The notes beneath the pieces are model-generated. The model was given only the letters and a program-made list of their open reading frames with translations. It did no database searches and was not told the origin of the DNA. Position numbers and translations under genes: made by a program. A stretch of 64,000 bases of DNA from AC-49 sp963766605 (GTDB taxonomy: Bacteria > Actinomycetota > Thermoleophilia > Solirubrobacterales > Solirubrobacteraceae): positions 62,001 through 126,000 of the forward strand of contig CAVYAT010000001.1 in assembly GCA_963766605.1 (NCBI GenBank), written 5' to 3'. Positions within the stretch are counted from its first letter, which is position 1; each line of letters opens with the position of its first letter. This document shows positions 17,466 to 26,184 of the stretch, in pieces.

Positions 17466-17780
17466 ATGCCCAATCAGCACCCCAAGACCACGACCGGCCG
17501 CCCCATCGTCCTGCTACTCGAGCTTCTCGGCCGCCGTTGGACGCTGCGAATCCTCTGGGAGCTGCGCTCGGGCGAGCCCGTCCCGTACGCCCAGCTGCGC
17601 GAAGCATCCGACCGCATGTCGACCTCTGTGCTCGCGACGCGTCTGGGCGAGTTGGTCGACGCCCGCCTGATCGAGCGGCTCCCCGATGGGTCCTCGCGGC
17701 TGACCCCGAAGGGCGCCGCTTTGCGCGATCACCTCATCCCGCTCGACGCGTTCGCCAAGCAATGGGCAACCCATGACTGA
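17466..17780 (+). CDS. HxlR-family transcriptional regulator
   Basis: A 104-residue winged-helix protein of the HxlR (MarR-like) family. LLGRRWTLRILWELRSGEPVPY is the signature first helix, TSVLATRLGELVDARLIER the recognition helix and SRLTPKGAALRDHLIPL the wing and dimer helix. It usually carries a conserved Cys near the N-terminus for thiol or electrophile sensing, and that Cys is not present here. It starts at ATG 17466, overlaps the following response regulator by 8 bp and faces the deiminase gene across repeated operators. Confidence 0.88.
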   Translation: MPNQHPKTTTGRPIVLLLELLGRRWTLRILWELRSGEPVPYAQLREASDRMSTSVLATRLGELVDARLIERLPDGSSRLTPKGAALRDHLIPLDAFAKQWATHD

Positions 17781-18444
17781 CGCCGGTCTCATCAGTGTCC
17801 TGGTCGTTGACGACCATCGGATGGTGCGCGAGGGGCTGCGCAGCTATCTCGAGATGGTCGATGACGTGTCAGTCGTGGGCGACGCGTCGGATGGGCGCGC
17901 CGCGCTGGACTGGCTGGCCCGCGCGAAGGCAGACGGGACGCTCCCTGACGTCGTGCTCATGGACCTGCTGATGGAGCCGATGGGCGGCATCGAGGCGACG
18001 GCCGCGGTAACCGAGCGTTATCCCGACGTCAAAGTCGTGGCGGTGACGAGCTTCATCGAGGACGACAAGGTGCACGCCGCGCTGGAGGCCGGCGCAACGG
18101 GATACCTGCTCAAGGACGCGGAGGCCGACGAGGTGGCGTTCGCCGTGCGCTGCGCCCGCCGCGGCGAAGTGCATCTCGACCCCGCCGTCACCCGCCAACT
18201 CACCACGTCGCTGCGACGCGGGCCGTCGGCCGACCCCAAAGACCTTCTCACCAACCGTGAGCGCGAGATCCTGAAACTGGTCGCGGACGGCAAAGCCAAC
18301 AAGGCGATCGCCCGCGACCTGGTGATCAGCGAGCGCACCGCGCGTACCCACGTGAGCAACATCCTCGCGAAGCTTGGCCTGTCGTCCAGAACCCAGGCCG
18401 CGCTGTGGGCGGTGCGCGAGGGCGTCGCGCCGACGCCCGGATGA
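17773..18444 (+). CDS. NarL/LuxR-type response regulator
   Basis: A 223-residue two-domain regulator. The receiver at 1-125 has VLVVDDHRMVREGL, the phosphoacceptor Asp in VVLMDLLMEPMGG, Thr/Ser and Lys switch residues in VAVTSF and YLLKDA. The LuxR helix-turn-helix is at 155-215 (LTNREREILKLVADGKANK ... TARTHVSNILAKLGL). It overlaps the HxlR gene by 8 bp upstream and the histidine kinase by 4 bp (ATGA) downstream, so all three are one operon. It should bind promoters once phosphorylated by the kinase next door. Confidence 0.93.
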   Translation: MTDAGLISVLVVDDHRMVREGLRSYLEMVDDVSVVGDASDGRAALDWLARAKADGTLPDVVLMDLLMEPMGGIEATAAVTERYPDVKVVAVTSFIEDDKVHAALEAGATGYLLKDAEADEVAFAVRCARRGEVHLDPAVTRQLTTSLRRGPSADPKDLLTNREREILKLVADGKANKAIARDLVISERTARTHVSNILAKLGLSSRTQAALWAVREGVAPTPG

Positions 18445-20003
18445 ACGTCATGCAGACAGCGGCCGACCTCGGCGTCGACGCGCTCGCCGCGCTCGTTGAG
18501 CGCTCGCGCGATGGCATCGTCGTCGTGACCGCCGGTCGCCGCTACGTCTACGCCAACCCAGCGGCGTGTCAGATCATGGGCTACTCGCTCGACGAGCTGC
18601 GAGCGCTGCCCGACTTCCTCGAGAACTTCGCGCCGCGCGAACACCAGGCGATGCTCGAGCACTTCGCAGAACAACTCGCCGGAACGACCGGGTTGTGGAC
18701 CTCCACCCTGCTGCGCCCCGACGGAACCGAGCGCGAGATCCGATGGACCAACATGTCCTTCCCCATCGACGGCTCTCCGCACGGCGCCGCCATCTTCCGA
18801 GACGTCACCGACGCCCATCAGGCCACGCGCAACGCGGCCGCCCTCGGCCAGACCGCCGCCCAGCTCGCCGGACGCAGCCCGTTGGACGCCGTGCTGAGCC
18901 AGCTCGCCCATCACGCCGTAAAAGCCACACGCGCCGTCGGATGCGCCATCGGCATCACCGCTGAGGACGGCACGCTGCAGGCCGACGGCGCCGAAGGACT
19001 CCCCCACGAGTTCCGGCGCGCGTGGTCCGGAGGCACGCTGCGCATCAGCGACCTCCCAGACGGCGAGACCGTCCTCGGCGGCCGGATGGCCGTCATCCCC
19101 GACGCCAAGCGCCGCTGGCTTGACCGTCCAGCTTCGGCACATGCCGGGGAGAAGCTGCAGCCACTTGACTGGCAGGCCGGCGTCCACGTGCCGCTGGCGT
19201 GGGGCGAGGAGGTCATCGGCCTCCTCGCGATCTTCCTGGACCAGAGCGTCAGCGGGCCCACCGAGGAGGAGCTCGCGTTCTACACCGCACTCGCCGACCA
19301 GGCAGTCGTCGCGGTCGTCAACGACCGCCTGCTCGCCGAAACCGGCGAGACGTCGGTACTGCGCGAGCGAGCGCGACTGGCCCGCGAACTTCACGACTCG
19401 GTATCACAGGCGCTGTTCTCGATGACGCTGCACGCCCGGACCGCCCAGCTCGCGATCGACAACCACCGGCTCTCAGCCGACGGGCCGCTCGGCCGCAGCG
19501 TCACGCAGCTGCGCGAGCTCACCCAGGGCGCGCTGGCCGAGATGCACGCACTCATCTTCGAATTACGCCCCGATGCACTCGCCGAAGAAGGCCTCGTCGC
19601 CGCCCTCGGCAAACAGGCCGCCGCCCTGTCCGCGCGCTGCGGGCTGTCGATCACCGTCGACGGGCCCGCCGAACGCCTCACGGTCGCGCCCACGGTGGAA
19701 GAGCACCTCTACCGCATCGCGCTCGAAGCACTCAACAACACAATCAAGCACGCCCGCGCCACCCACGCCGCGGTCCACGTCACCCTCACCGACCGCGCGC
19801 TCGTCATCGCGATCAGCGACGACGGCACCGGCTTCGACGTCGCCCGGTCTCGCCCCGGCCATCTCGGACTACGCACCATGCGCGAGCGCGCCGACGCGAT
19901 CGACGCGCGGCTCTCCGTCCGCGCAGCGCGCGGCGCCGGAACGACGGTGAGCATCGCGCTCGACCCGCCGGTCCTCCGCGGGCTCTCACGACAAATGACG
20001 TAG
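18441..20003 (+). CDS. PAS-GAF sensor histidine kinase (HisKA_3 family)
   Basis: A 520-residue cytosolic kinase starting at ATG 18441 in an ATGA overlap with the response regulator. The PAS domain is at ~15-130 (GRRYVYANPAACQIMGYS) and the GAF domain at ~145-300 (GVHVPLAWGEEVIGLLAIF). The HisKA_3 dimerisation helix has the phospho-His in LARELHDSVSQALFSM, and the HATPase_c domain has ALNNTIKHA, SDDGTGFD and GLRTMRERA. No membrane segments are visible, so it likely senses an internal cue. It is the cognate partner of the LuxR-type regulator. Confidence 0.92.
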   Translation: MNVMQTAADLGVDALAALVERSRDGIVVVTAGRRYVYANPAACQIMGYSLDELRALPDFLENFAPREHQAMLEHFAEQLAGTTGLWTSTLLRPDGTEREIRWTNMSFPIDGSPHGAAIFRDVTDAHQATRNAAALGQTAAQLAGRSPLDAVLSQLAHHAVKATRAVGCAIGITAEDGTLQADGAEGLPHEFRRAWSGGTLRISDLPDGETVLGGRMAVIPDAKRRWLDRPASAHAGEKLQPLDWQAGVHVPLAWGEEVIGLLAIFLDQSVSGPTEEELAFYTALADQAVVAVVNDRLLAETGETSVLRERARLARELHDSVSQALFSMTLHARTAQLAIDNHRLSADGPLGRSVTQLRELTQGALAEMHALIFELRPDALAEEGLVAALGKQAAALSARCGLSITVDGPAERLTVAPTVEEHLYRIALEALNNTIKHARATHAAVHVTLTDRALVIAISDDGTGFDVARSRPGHLGLRTMRERADAIDARLSVRAARGAGTTVSIALDPPVLRGLSRQMT

Positions 20004-20111
20004 GCATATCTGCACGGTTGTCGCGCATCGGTGCCGTCGCACGTCCGATGTGCAAAGCGCGCTGCGAGCACAGGATGAGCGGTGTCCCACGACCGCTCGT
20101 TTGGAGGAGTC

Positions 20112-22187
20112 ATGTTCACCACCGTCGCGCCGACCGGCGCCGCATTTCGCTCAAGGTTCGTCAACGCGCGAATCGACCGGTTCGCCGCGTCCAACGAGCC
20201 CTCCATCGCCGAACGCAAACGCGCCGACGTGACGCGCCGGCGGCTCGGGGCCAGGAGACGAACCGCCGTGTTGGTCACGCTGGCCTGCGCCGGCGTGCTG
20301 CTCGTCTGTGCCGGCCAGGCCTCGGCGCTCGGGCAGCTCTCCTACGACGGGTGCATCTCGGTCGACGGCTCGGGCGGCGTGTGCGCCGCGAGCGGCTCCC
20401 CCGCGCTGGCGGGTAGCTCGTCGGTCGCGATCAGCCCCGACGGCACGAGCGCGTATGCGACGTCGTACGACACCGGCGCGATCGCCATCTTCAACCGCGC
20501 GGCGGCCGGCCAGCTGGCGTACGCCGGATGCATCTCCGATGACGGCTCCGGCGGTGCCTGTGCCGATGCTCCGGGCACGCCGCTGTCCGGCGCCGTATCG
20601 GTGGTCGTCAGCCCGGACGGCCGCTCGTTGTACGTCGGGGGGTACGCGTCGCACGCGATCGTGTCCTTCGACCGCGCAGCCGACGGACAGCTCACCTATG
20701 CGGGCTGCCTCTCGGACCTCCCGACCGGCGGCCTGTGCACCGACTCCTCCGGGCCCCTGGGCGGGGTCTACGACCTCGCGCTGAGCCCCGATGGCGCGAC
20801 GCTCTACACGGCGGTGAGCGACGGCATCACGGTCCTCAACCGTGCGCCGAGTGGCCATGTCACCTACGCCGGCTGCGTGTCGGATGACGGAACGCACGGC
20901 CTGTGTGCCGACGTCCCGGGCGCACCCCTGATCTCCGCGCACGGCGTTGCCGTCTCCCACGACGGCACATCGGTGTACGTCACGGCCTCGACCGGCACCG
21001 TGACGGTCTTCGACCGCGCCGCCGGCGGCCAGATCACCTACGCCGCCTGCGTGTCAGACGACGGCTCGGACGGGCGCTGCGCCGATGCTCCGGGCGCCCC
21101 GCTGGGCGAGGGCGCGGCGCTGGCCGTCGGCCCCGCCGACGACAGCATCTACAACGTCTCCGGGACGGGCACGATCACCGCGCTCGATCGCGCCGTCGAC
21201 GGGCGGATCACCTACGCCGGCTGCGTCTCGAACACCGGCTCGGGTGGCCTGTGCGCCGACGCGCCCGGGTCGCCGATGCTCTCCCCGACCGACGTGGCGG
21301 TGAGCGGTGACGGCGGATCGGTCTACGTGTCGGACTTCGACGGGGTCGTGACGGTCTTCGACCGCGCCGAGCATGGGCAGATCACCTACGCCGGCTGCGT
21401 CTCGGACAGCGGCTCCGCCGGACTGTGCACCGACCTGCCCGGAGACCCGCTGGCCGGCGCCCTGTCCCTCGCCGTGAGCCCCGACGACGGCTCGCTGTAC
21501 GCCACCGGCTTCTACGCGGCCACGGTCGTTCACTTGTTTCGCAAGACCGCACCCGACACCCGCATCGCCTCGGGACCGGGCGAGGGCACGACCATCACCG
21601 AGCCGCGCCCGATGTTCGCGTTCGCCTCCGACCAGGACGGCGCGACGTTCGAGTGCTCCGTCGACGGCCAGCCCTTCACGGCGTGCGTCACCCCGGCCAC
21701 GCTCGGCCCACTGCCGAGCGGCGACCACCGGCTGGCCGTGCGCGCCGTCACCGGCGGCGACGCTGACCGCACCCCGTCGACCCGCACCTTCCGGATCGAC
21801 CCGGGCCCGCCCGTCACGACAACCGGCCCCGGCATCCCGCCGGCGACGACCCAACCCGGCATCCCGCCGACGACCACCACGCCCGGCATCACGGTTGCTA
21901 CGACCGCGCCCCGGGTCCGGATCGTGTACGGGCCCAGGGCGACGATCCACACGTACCAGGCCAGCGTGAAGGTGCGTTTCACGCTGACGGCCGACCAGCC
22001 CGGCGCGAAGCTGCGCTGCAGGCTCGACTCCCGCCCGTCTGCGCCGTGCCGCTCACCGCTCGTCTACGTCGTGCATAAGGGGCGCCACCACCTGGTGGTC
22101 CAAGCGACCGACCGGCTCGGGCACACCGGCCCAGCCGCCCATCGCACGTTCACGGTCATCCGCACGCGCCGTTCCACGCACTCCTGA
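20112..22187 (+). CDS. Secreted seven-repeat beta-propeller protein
   Basis: A 691-residue exported protein; GGAGGA eight bases upstream supports ATG 20112 over the in-frame start at 20082. A long basic N-region leads to a signal segment (TAVLVTLACAGVLLVC). Seven tandem units of ~57 residues follow, each starting G-x-(I/L)-T-Y-A-G-C-x-S and containing CADAPG, VAVSPDG and a TVFDRA end, which fits a seven-bladed propeller. Two Cys per unit could form a disulphide in every blade. Then come an Ig-like module (ATFECSVDGQPFTAC), a Pro/Thr linker (GIPPATTQPGIPP) and a second such module. Probably surface-bound. Confidence 0.88.
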   Translation: MFTTVAPTGAAFRSRFVNARIDRFAASNEPSIAERKRADVTRRRLGARRRTAVLVTLACAGVLLVCAGQASALGQLSYDGCISVDGSGGVCAASGSPALAGSSSVAISPDGTSAYATSYDTGAIAIFNRAAAGQLAYAGCISDDGSGGACADAPGTPLSGAVSVVVSPDGRSLYVGGYASHAIVSFDRAADGQLTYAGCLSDLPTGGLCTDSSGPLGGVYDLALSPDGATLYTAVSDGITVLNRAPSGHVTYAGCVSDDGTHGLCADVPGAPLISAHGVAVSHDGTSVYVTASTGTVTVFDRAAGGQITYAACVSDDGSDGRCADAPGAPLGEGAALAVGPADDSIYNVSGTGTITALDRAVDGRITYAGCVSNTGSGGLCADAPGSPMLSPTDVAVSGDGGSVYVSDFDGVVTVFDRAEHGQITYAGCVSDSGSAGLCTDLPGDPLAGALSLAVSPDDGSLYATGFYAATVVHLFRKTAPDTRIASGPGEGTTITEPRPMFAFASDQDGATFECSVDGQPFTACVTPATLGPLPSGDHRLAVRAVTGGDADRTPSTRTFRIDPGPPVTTTGPGIPPATTQPGIPPTTTTPGITVATTAPRVRIVYGPRATIHTYQASVKVRFTLTADQPGAKLRCRLDSRPSAPCRSPLVYVVHKGRHHLVVQATDRLGHTGPAAHRTFTVIRTRRSTHS

Positions 22188-22226
22188 CGCCCGCAGCACC
22201 CACCCCAACCACTAAGGAGAATCACC

Positions 22227-23063
22227 ATGAGCACCAATGCTGAGACCGAAGCGATCGAGATGGCAAAGGCAGAGTTCCTTCCCCAGCTCGACGCGACCTC
22301 CCTGGTCGACGCCGACCAGCTCGAGGGACAGATCATCCAGATGTACCGTCACGTCGCCCGCGAAGAGGCGGCCGAGCTGCACTTTGAAGTCGGCGGAACG
22401 CTAGCCGAGCAGCTCGGCTACCCCGCCGCCCTGCTCCGGCAACTCCCCGCGGAGGCCGTCGCCTCGTTCGCCGGCGTCGGCTACCACCTCGACCTGGCCG
22501 CCATCGACGTCGGCGACCACGTCCTCGACCTCGGATCGGGATCGGGCACCGACGTCTTTGCAGCCGCGGTGCGCGCGACCGGCGCCGGCCGGGTCGTCGG
22601 CGCCGACATCACCGACGAACAACTGCACAAGGCCACCCGGCTGCGCAACCGAGGCGGGTTCGCGAACGTCGAGTTCGTCGCGACCCGGATCGAAGAGCTC
22701 CCATTCGACGACGCGACCTTCGACGTCGTGATCTCAAACGGCGTCGTCAACCTCTCGCTGCGCAAGGACGCCGTCTTTGCCGAAGCAGCACGCGTCCTGC
22801 GACCCGGAGGACGGCTCGCGATCTCAGACATCGTCAGCGCCCGACCGCTGAAGGAGCGCACACGACGCAACGCCGACCTGTGGGCCGCATGCATCGCCGG
22901 CGCCGTGCCCCGCGAGCGCTACCTCGACGCGATCACGGCCCCGGACCTGGAAGTCCGGCAGGTCCGCGCCAACAACTACCGGTTCATCTCCCACCGCGCG
23001 CTCGCCGCAGCCGCCACCTACGGCGTACAGAGCATCTCGGTGCTCGCCGAGAAGGCTCGGTGA
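22227..23063 (+). CDS. SAM-dependent methyltransferase, ArsM-like
   Basis: A 278-residue class I methyltransferase with a good AAGGAG site before ATG 22227. HVLDLGSGSGTD is motif I, VVGADITDEQLHKA motif II, and FDVVISNGVVNLS with VLRPGGRLAISDIV follow. The layout (N-terminal MYRHVAREEAAELHFEVGG, AEQLGYP) is that of arsenite methyltransferase relatives. However, the cysteine triad that binds As(III) is not there: only one Cys is present, in LWAACIAGAV. A small-molecule methyltransferase is therefore safer than an arsenic enzyme. It is the last gene of element A. Confidence 0.8.
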   Translation: MSTNAETEAIEMAKAEFLPQLDATSLVDADQLEGQIIQMYRHVAREEAAELHFEVGGTLAEQLGYPAALLRQLPAEAVASFAGVGYHLDLAAIDVGDHVLDLGSGSGTDVFAAAVRATGAGRVVGADITDEQLHKATRLRNRGGFANVEFVATRIEELPFDDATFDVVISNGVVNLSLRKDAVFAEAARVLRPGGRLAISDIVSARPLKERTRRNADLWAACIAGAVPRERYLDAITAPDLEVRQVRANNYRFISHRALAAAATYGVQSISVLAEKAR

Positions 23064-23164
23064 CGGCCAGAGCCAATCAGCGGCAACACGGCCCATGCCG
23101 CCCAGTTGCCACCTCAACGGGATCGGCTCGCCCGGAATTCCGCTCCACTACGGAGAATCCAAGA

Positions 23165-23212
<48 letters not shown>

Positions 23213-23292
23213 CTTCGGGTCTTGCCCGTGCGGGTCAGCGATGAGGCAACATAGGACAACAAGTCGACGCGTGAATGCCCCGACTAACAAGA

Positions 23293-23316
23293 AAAGGCCC
23301 TGTTTCCAGGGCCTTT
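23293..23316 (-). terminator. Hairpin terminator next to att copy
   Basis: AAAGGCCCT (23293-23301) and AGGGCCTTT (23308-23316) form a perfect 9-bp stem with A and T flanks, 4 bp from the att copy at 23321. A nearly identical hairpin stands in the same place beside the intact tRNA-fMet at 53357-53381, so it belongs to the element end that restores tRNA termination. Confidence 0.75.
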
Positions 23317-23320
23317 CTTA

Positions 23321-23362
<42 letters not shown>

Positions 23363-23413
23363 AGCGGATTTGAGCGCTCTTGCGAGTTCTCCACGCTGCA
23401 TCTGAAGTCGGAT

Positions 23414-23466
23414 CACGTGGTCCCGAACGAGAGGAGTTCGGCTCATGTTGGGACTACGAACGGGAC
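23414..23466. promoter_or_regulatory. GGGAC repeats near att copy (possible arm-type sites)
   Basis: CACGTGGTCCCG at 23414-23425, GTTGGGAC at 23447-23454 and CGGGAC at 23461-23466 recur in mirror order at 53304-53326 (CGGGAC, then TTGGGACCACGTG), inside the opposite end of element B. Shared motifs at both ends of one element, but not in element A, fit arm-type binding sites for its own integrase. Confidence 0.55.
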
Positions 23467-23478
23467 AACCGGATCTGC

Positions 23479-23523
23479 AATTGGGGGGTGGGATAAACGC
23501 GCGCTCGCGCGACATGGGGGTTG
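23479..23523 (+). repeat. Conserved leader repeat upstream of excisionase
   Basis: Second copy of the ATTGGGGGGTGGGAT...CGCGCGACATGGGG leader found at 12561-12604. Here it abuts the excisionase start at 23527. Confidence 0.55.
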
Positions 23524-23526
23524 ACC

Positions 23527-23937
23527 ATGTCTGATCCCCAACCACAGCACACGACGCCTCACCACGATCATCTACTACAGGCGGAGGACGTAGCGGCGAT
23601 CCTCGGCGTGCCGAAGACGTGGGTCTACGCGGAAACCCGCGCCGGCCGGATCCCCCACGTCACGCTCGGCCGGTACCGCCGGTATCGGCTCGCCGCCGTC
23701 TCAGGAGTGGATCAGCTCTCACGAGCGCGGTCCGCTACCCCAACCGCAACCGGGCCGCCGGCACGAACGGTCGCGCCCACATCGCCCGATGAGTCCGTCC
23801 AAGCGACCGACGGTCGTACGGCACCGGGACGCTTGAAACGCGCCGCGATCGCCACGGTCGCGAGACCTTCTACGCTCGTTTCTACGTCGCGCGGCCGGCG
23901 GGTGCGGCGAGCGACTCGGACTCAAGCGGAGTCCTGA
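23527..23937 (+). CDS. Excisionase-type MerR/AlpA helix-turn-helix protein
   Basis: From ATG 23527 the first 60 codons encode a winged HTH of the excisionase/AlpA class: HLLQAEDVAAILGVPKTWVYAE then IPHVTLGRYRRYRLAAV. The frame then runs on to 23937 through sequence whose coding sense lies in other frames (integrase N-terminus), so the native stop may have been lost. The true domain covers about 23527-23720. It would direct excision or repress the integrase promoter. It is followed by a broken integrase. Confidence 0.7.
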   Translation: MSDPQPQHTTPHHDHLLQAEDVAAILGVPKTWVYAETRAGRIPHVTLGRYRRYRLAAVSGVDQLSRARSATPTATGPPARTVAPTSPDESVQATDGRTAPGRLKRAAIATVARPSTLVSTSRGRRVRRATRTQAES

Positions 23938-24987
23938 GGAGCCACGCGGTCTCACGCAAGGCGCAGGCCGAGCGCAAGCTCCGTCAGCTGGTCAACGAGC
24001 ACGCGAAGTTCGTCCCTCTCGACCAGCGCGTCGATGTCGAGCGAGGCAGGCGAGCGATACCTCGCCCACCTCGAGCAGGTCATGAACCGCAAGCCGACGA
24101 CGCTGCAGGACTACTCGATCATGCTGCCGCAAGCACTCGTCGCCGTTCTTCGGCGGCCGCTCGCTGGAGCGGATCGACGCGCAGCTCGTCGACGAGTACC
24201 TGCTGGCGAAGCAGCACGAGGGACTGTCGAGCAAGACGGTCGCCAACCAGCTGACGTTCCTGCATGGCGTGTTCCGCCACGCGATGAAGAAGGGCTGGGC
24301 GCACGCAAACCCGGTGGCCGCGGTCGATCGCCCGCGAGACGCCGAGGTCGACCCCGACATCCGTTACCTCGAGCACGAGGAGGTCGAGGCGCTGATGCGA
24401 GCGGTGCCCGACGACCAGTTCGGCGTCATCGAGCGGCCGCTGTACCTCGTTGCCGTGACCTGCGGGCTGCGCCAGGGCGAGCTGGTCGCGCTGCGCTGGC
24501 GCGACATCGACTGGACGGCCGGCCTGATCCGTGTGCGGCGCAACTACACGCGCGGCGACGTGGGGAACGCCGAAATCACGTCGGTCAAGTCGCGCGGTGC
24601 CGATGATCAACCGCGTCGCGGGCGAGCTCGACCGCCTGTACCAGTGGTCCCGGTTCCAGGGCGACGAGGACCTCGTCTTCGCTCACCCCGAGCTGGGAAC
24701 GGTCCTGGACGCCTCGAGGCTGCGCAAGCGGTTCAAGGAGGCGCTCCTGTTCGCGGGGCGTCCGCGAGATCCGCTTCCACGACCTGCGCCACACGTTCGG
24801 AACCCAGGCCGCCGCGGCCGGCGTCCCGTTGCGCACGCTGCAGGAATGGATGGGCCACCGCGACTACAAGACCACGCTGATCTACGCCGACTACGCGCCG
24901 CGGGCGCACGAGCACCACCTGATCGAGAGAGCATTCAGTCCACCAACTCTCGCCGAGCGGGTGTCGGATCTCACCGCTGACAACTGA
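23788..24987 (+). pseudogene. Frameshifted tyrosine recombinase of element B
   Basis: The plus strand encodes a close relative of the integrase at 12696-13913, but in pieces: RRSYGTGTLETRRDRHGRE in one frame, the middle (MFRHAMKKGWAHANPVAA ... GLRQGELVALRW) in another, TPKSRRSSRAVPMINRVAG in a third, and HDLRHTFGTQAAAAG with GHRDYKTTLIYADY in a fourth stretch. At least three frameshifts and no start codon in the first frame make it inactive unless the assembly is wrong. The catalytic residues themselves are all still present. Confidence 0.88.
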
Positions 24988-25234
24988 CCTCGAAACCAAC
25001 GCCGGCCGCCGGGGGACACACGGACTCGGCGAACCGCGTCGGGCTCGGAGTGAGCACCGGTGTCAGTCCGGTCAGTGGACTGGTGCCGGGGCGATGCCAG
25101 CGCGGGCCGCGGCTTCCCCACCGACCTGACAGCGGTGGCGCGAATAGACGAACCGAAGATCCCGACGCCGCTCGAGCGGTTCACCTCGCGTCGGACACGC
25201 GTTTCCGGGGGGGCGGATTAACGCCGCGCGTAGC

Positions 25235-25918
25235 TCACGTCCTCGCGCTTGGCGCTTTCGGCTTCGCGGCATTGCCAGTGCGGCCCGACCCCGGACCCCG
25301 TGACGGCTTTGCGGGAGCCCCGCGCTTTGTGCGAACGTTGGCTTGGCGTGCGCCTCGAGATGCCGCTCGCACTGGTCTCGGTCCGTTCCCTTGTTCCTCA
25401 GCACGGCGCTTCGCCAAGGCACGGCCAGCCTCAACAAGGACTTGCTCTGCGGCGTCGTGGTCGCCGTTGAGTTGGTGACCGATGGCTTGATGAACTCGAG
25501 ACGGGTACTCGGCGATAAGTTCGATAGGTACCGCTCGGAAGTCCTCGTAACTCCAGTCGGTGGTAAGCCATTGGGCCACCTCAGAGGGATCGTCGTAGGC
25601 ATCGAGTAGGCGATAGCAGGCGAGGCGGAGCTGGTTTAGCGCCTCACTGGTGCCCCTGCGAGGGTTCGAACCGTTTCGCTCCACGGGACGCGACAAAGCC
25701 CGGGCGGCCTGGGGCGTGATCCCGATCGCCTGAGCAATCGCCACGAGCGTCAGGCCGAGGGCGCGTAGCGCCGCCAAGCGACCGGGCACGTCGGAGGTCG
25801 GCCCGAGGCGCCGCTGGAGAACGTCGCGAGTAGATGGCTCGGGCGCCTCGGCTGAGTCGACAGAAGGTCCTCGGGGGTCTGCCGCATGGGTTTCGCTGAA
25901 ACTGCGATCTCGCGTCAC
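25235..25918 (-). CDS. HTH-containing hypothetical protein
   Basis: A 227-residue protein from GTG 25918, with GGAGGT nearby upstream. A helix-turn-helix is visible at ~48-75 (LRALGLTLVAIAQAIGITPQAARAL), followed by a domain with LACYRLLDAYDDPSEVAQWLTTDW resembling the C-terminal part of Xre/MbcA/ParS antitoxins. The tail is Arg/Lys/Pro-rich and disordered, suggesting nucleic-acid contact. It is divergent from the gene at 26185. No toxin partner is evident beside it. Function open. Confidence 0.65.
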   Translation of the reverse strand: MTRDRSFSETHAADPRGPSVDSAEAPEPSTRDVLQRRLGPTSDVPGRLAALRALGLTLVAIAQAIGITPQAARALSRPVERNGSNPRRGTSEALNQLRLACYRLLDAYDDPSEVAQWLTTDWSYEDFRAVPIELIAEYPSRVHQAIGHQLNGDHDAAEQVLVEAGRALAKRRAEEQGNGPRPVRAASRGARQANVRTKRGAPAKPSRGPGSGRTGNAAKPKAPSART

Positions 25919-25990
25919 TTGCGAACCTCCGGATACGGACTGGGTCGACGATCTGGTGCGAACACCTGGATCGGACCCGCCGCTACGTAG

Positions 25991-26019
25991 TTGATACGAA
26001 CTATGTCCAAACCTAGACT
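25991..26019 (+). promoter_or_regulatory. Possible sigma70-type promoter
   Basis: TTGATA (25991-25996), a 17-bp spacer and TAGACT (26014-26019) lie in an unusually AT-rich stretch upstream of the gene at 26185. The gene start is 166 bp further on, so a leader would be long. Confidence 0.35.
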
Positions 26020-26184
26020 ATCTCTCACTCGGAAGCTTTGCGCCTCAACAGGCCGGACCTTTGGCAAGACCAACGTATCAGTCGTACTCGTAACTTTCGT
26101 GGGAACTAGCCGAATACCTTCCGCGCGAGGCCCTTCTTCGATACCCTTGATTCCCGTCCAAGGTCTCGGCCCGAGAGGACCCAG

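Noticed and set aside
20112..22187. Reading the seven repeats as a CRISPR-like or satellite array
   Set aside because: The repeats are in one reading frame, about 170 bp each and diverged at third positions, which is protein repeat structure.
22227..23063. Naming the methyltransferase arsM
   Set aside because: The As(III)-binding cysteine triad is absent and no ars genes are nearby.
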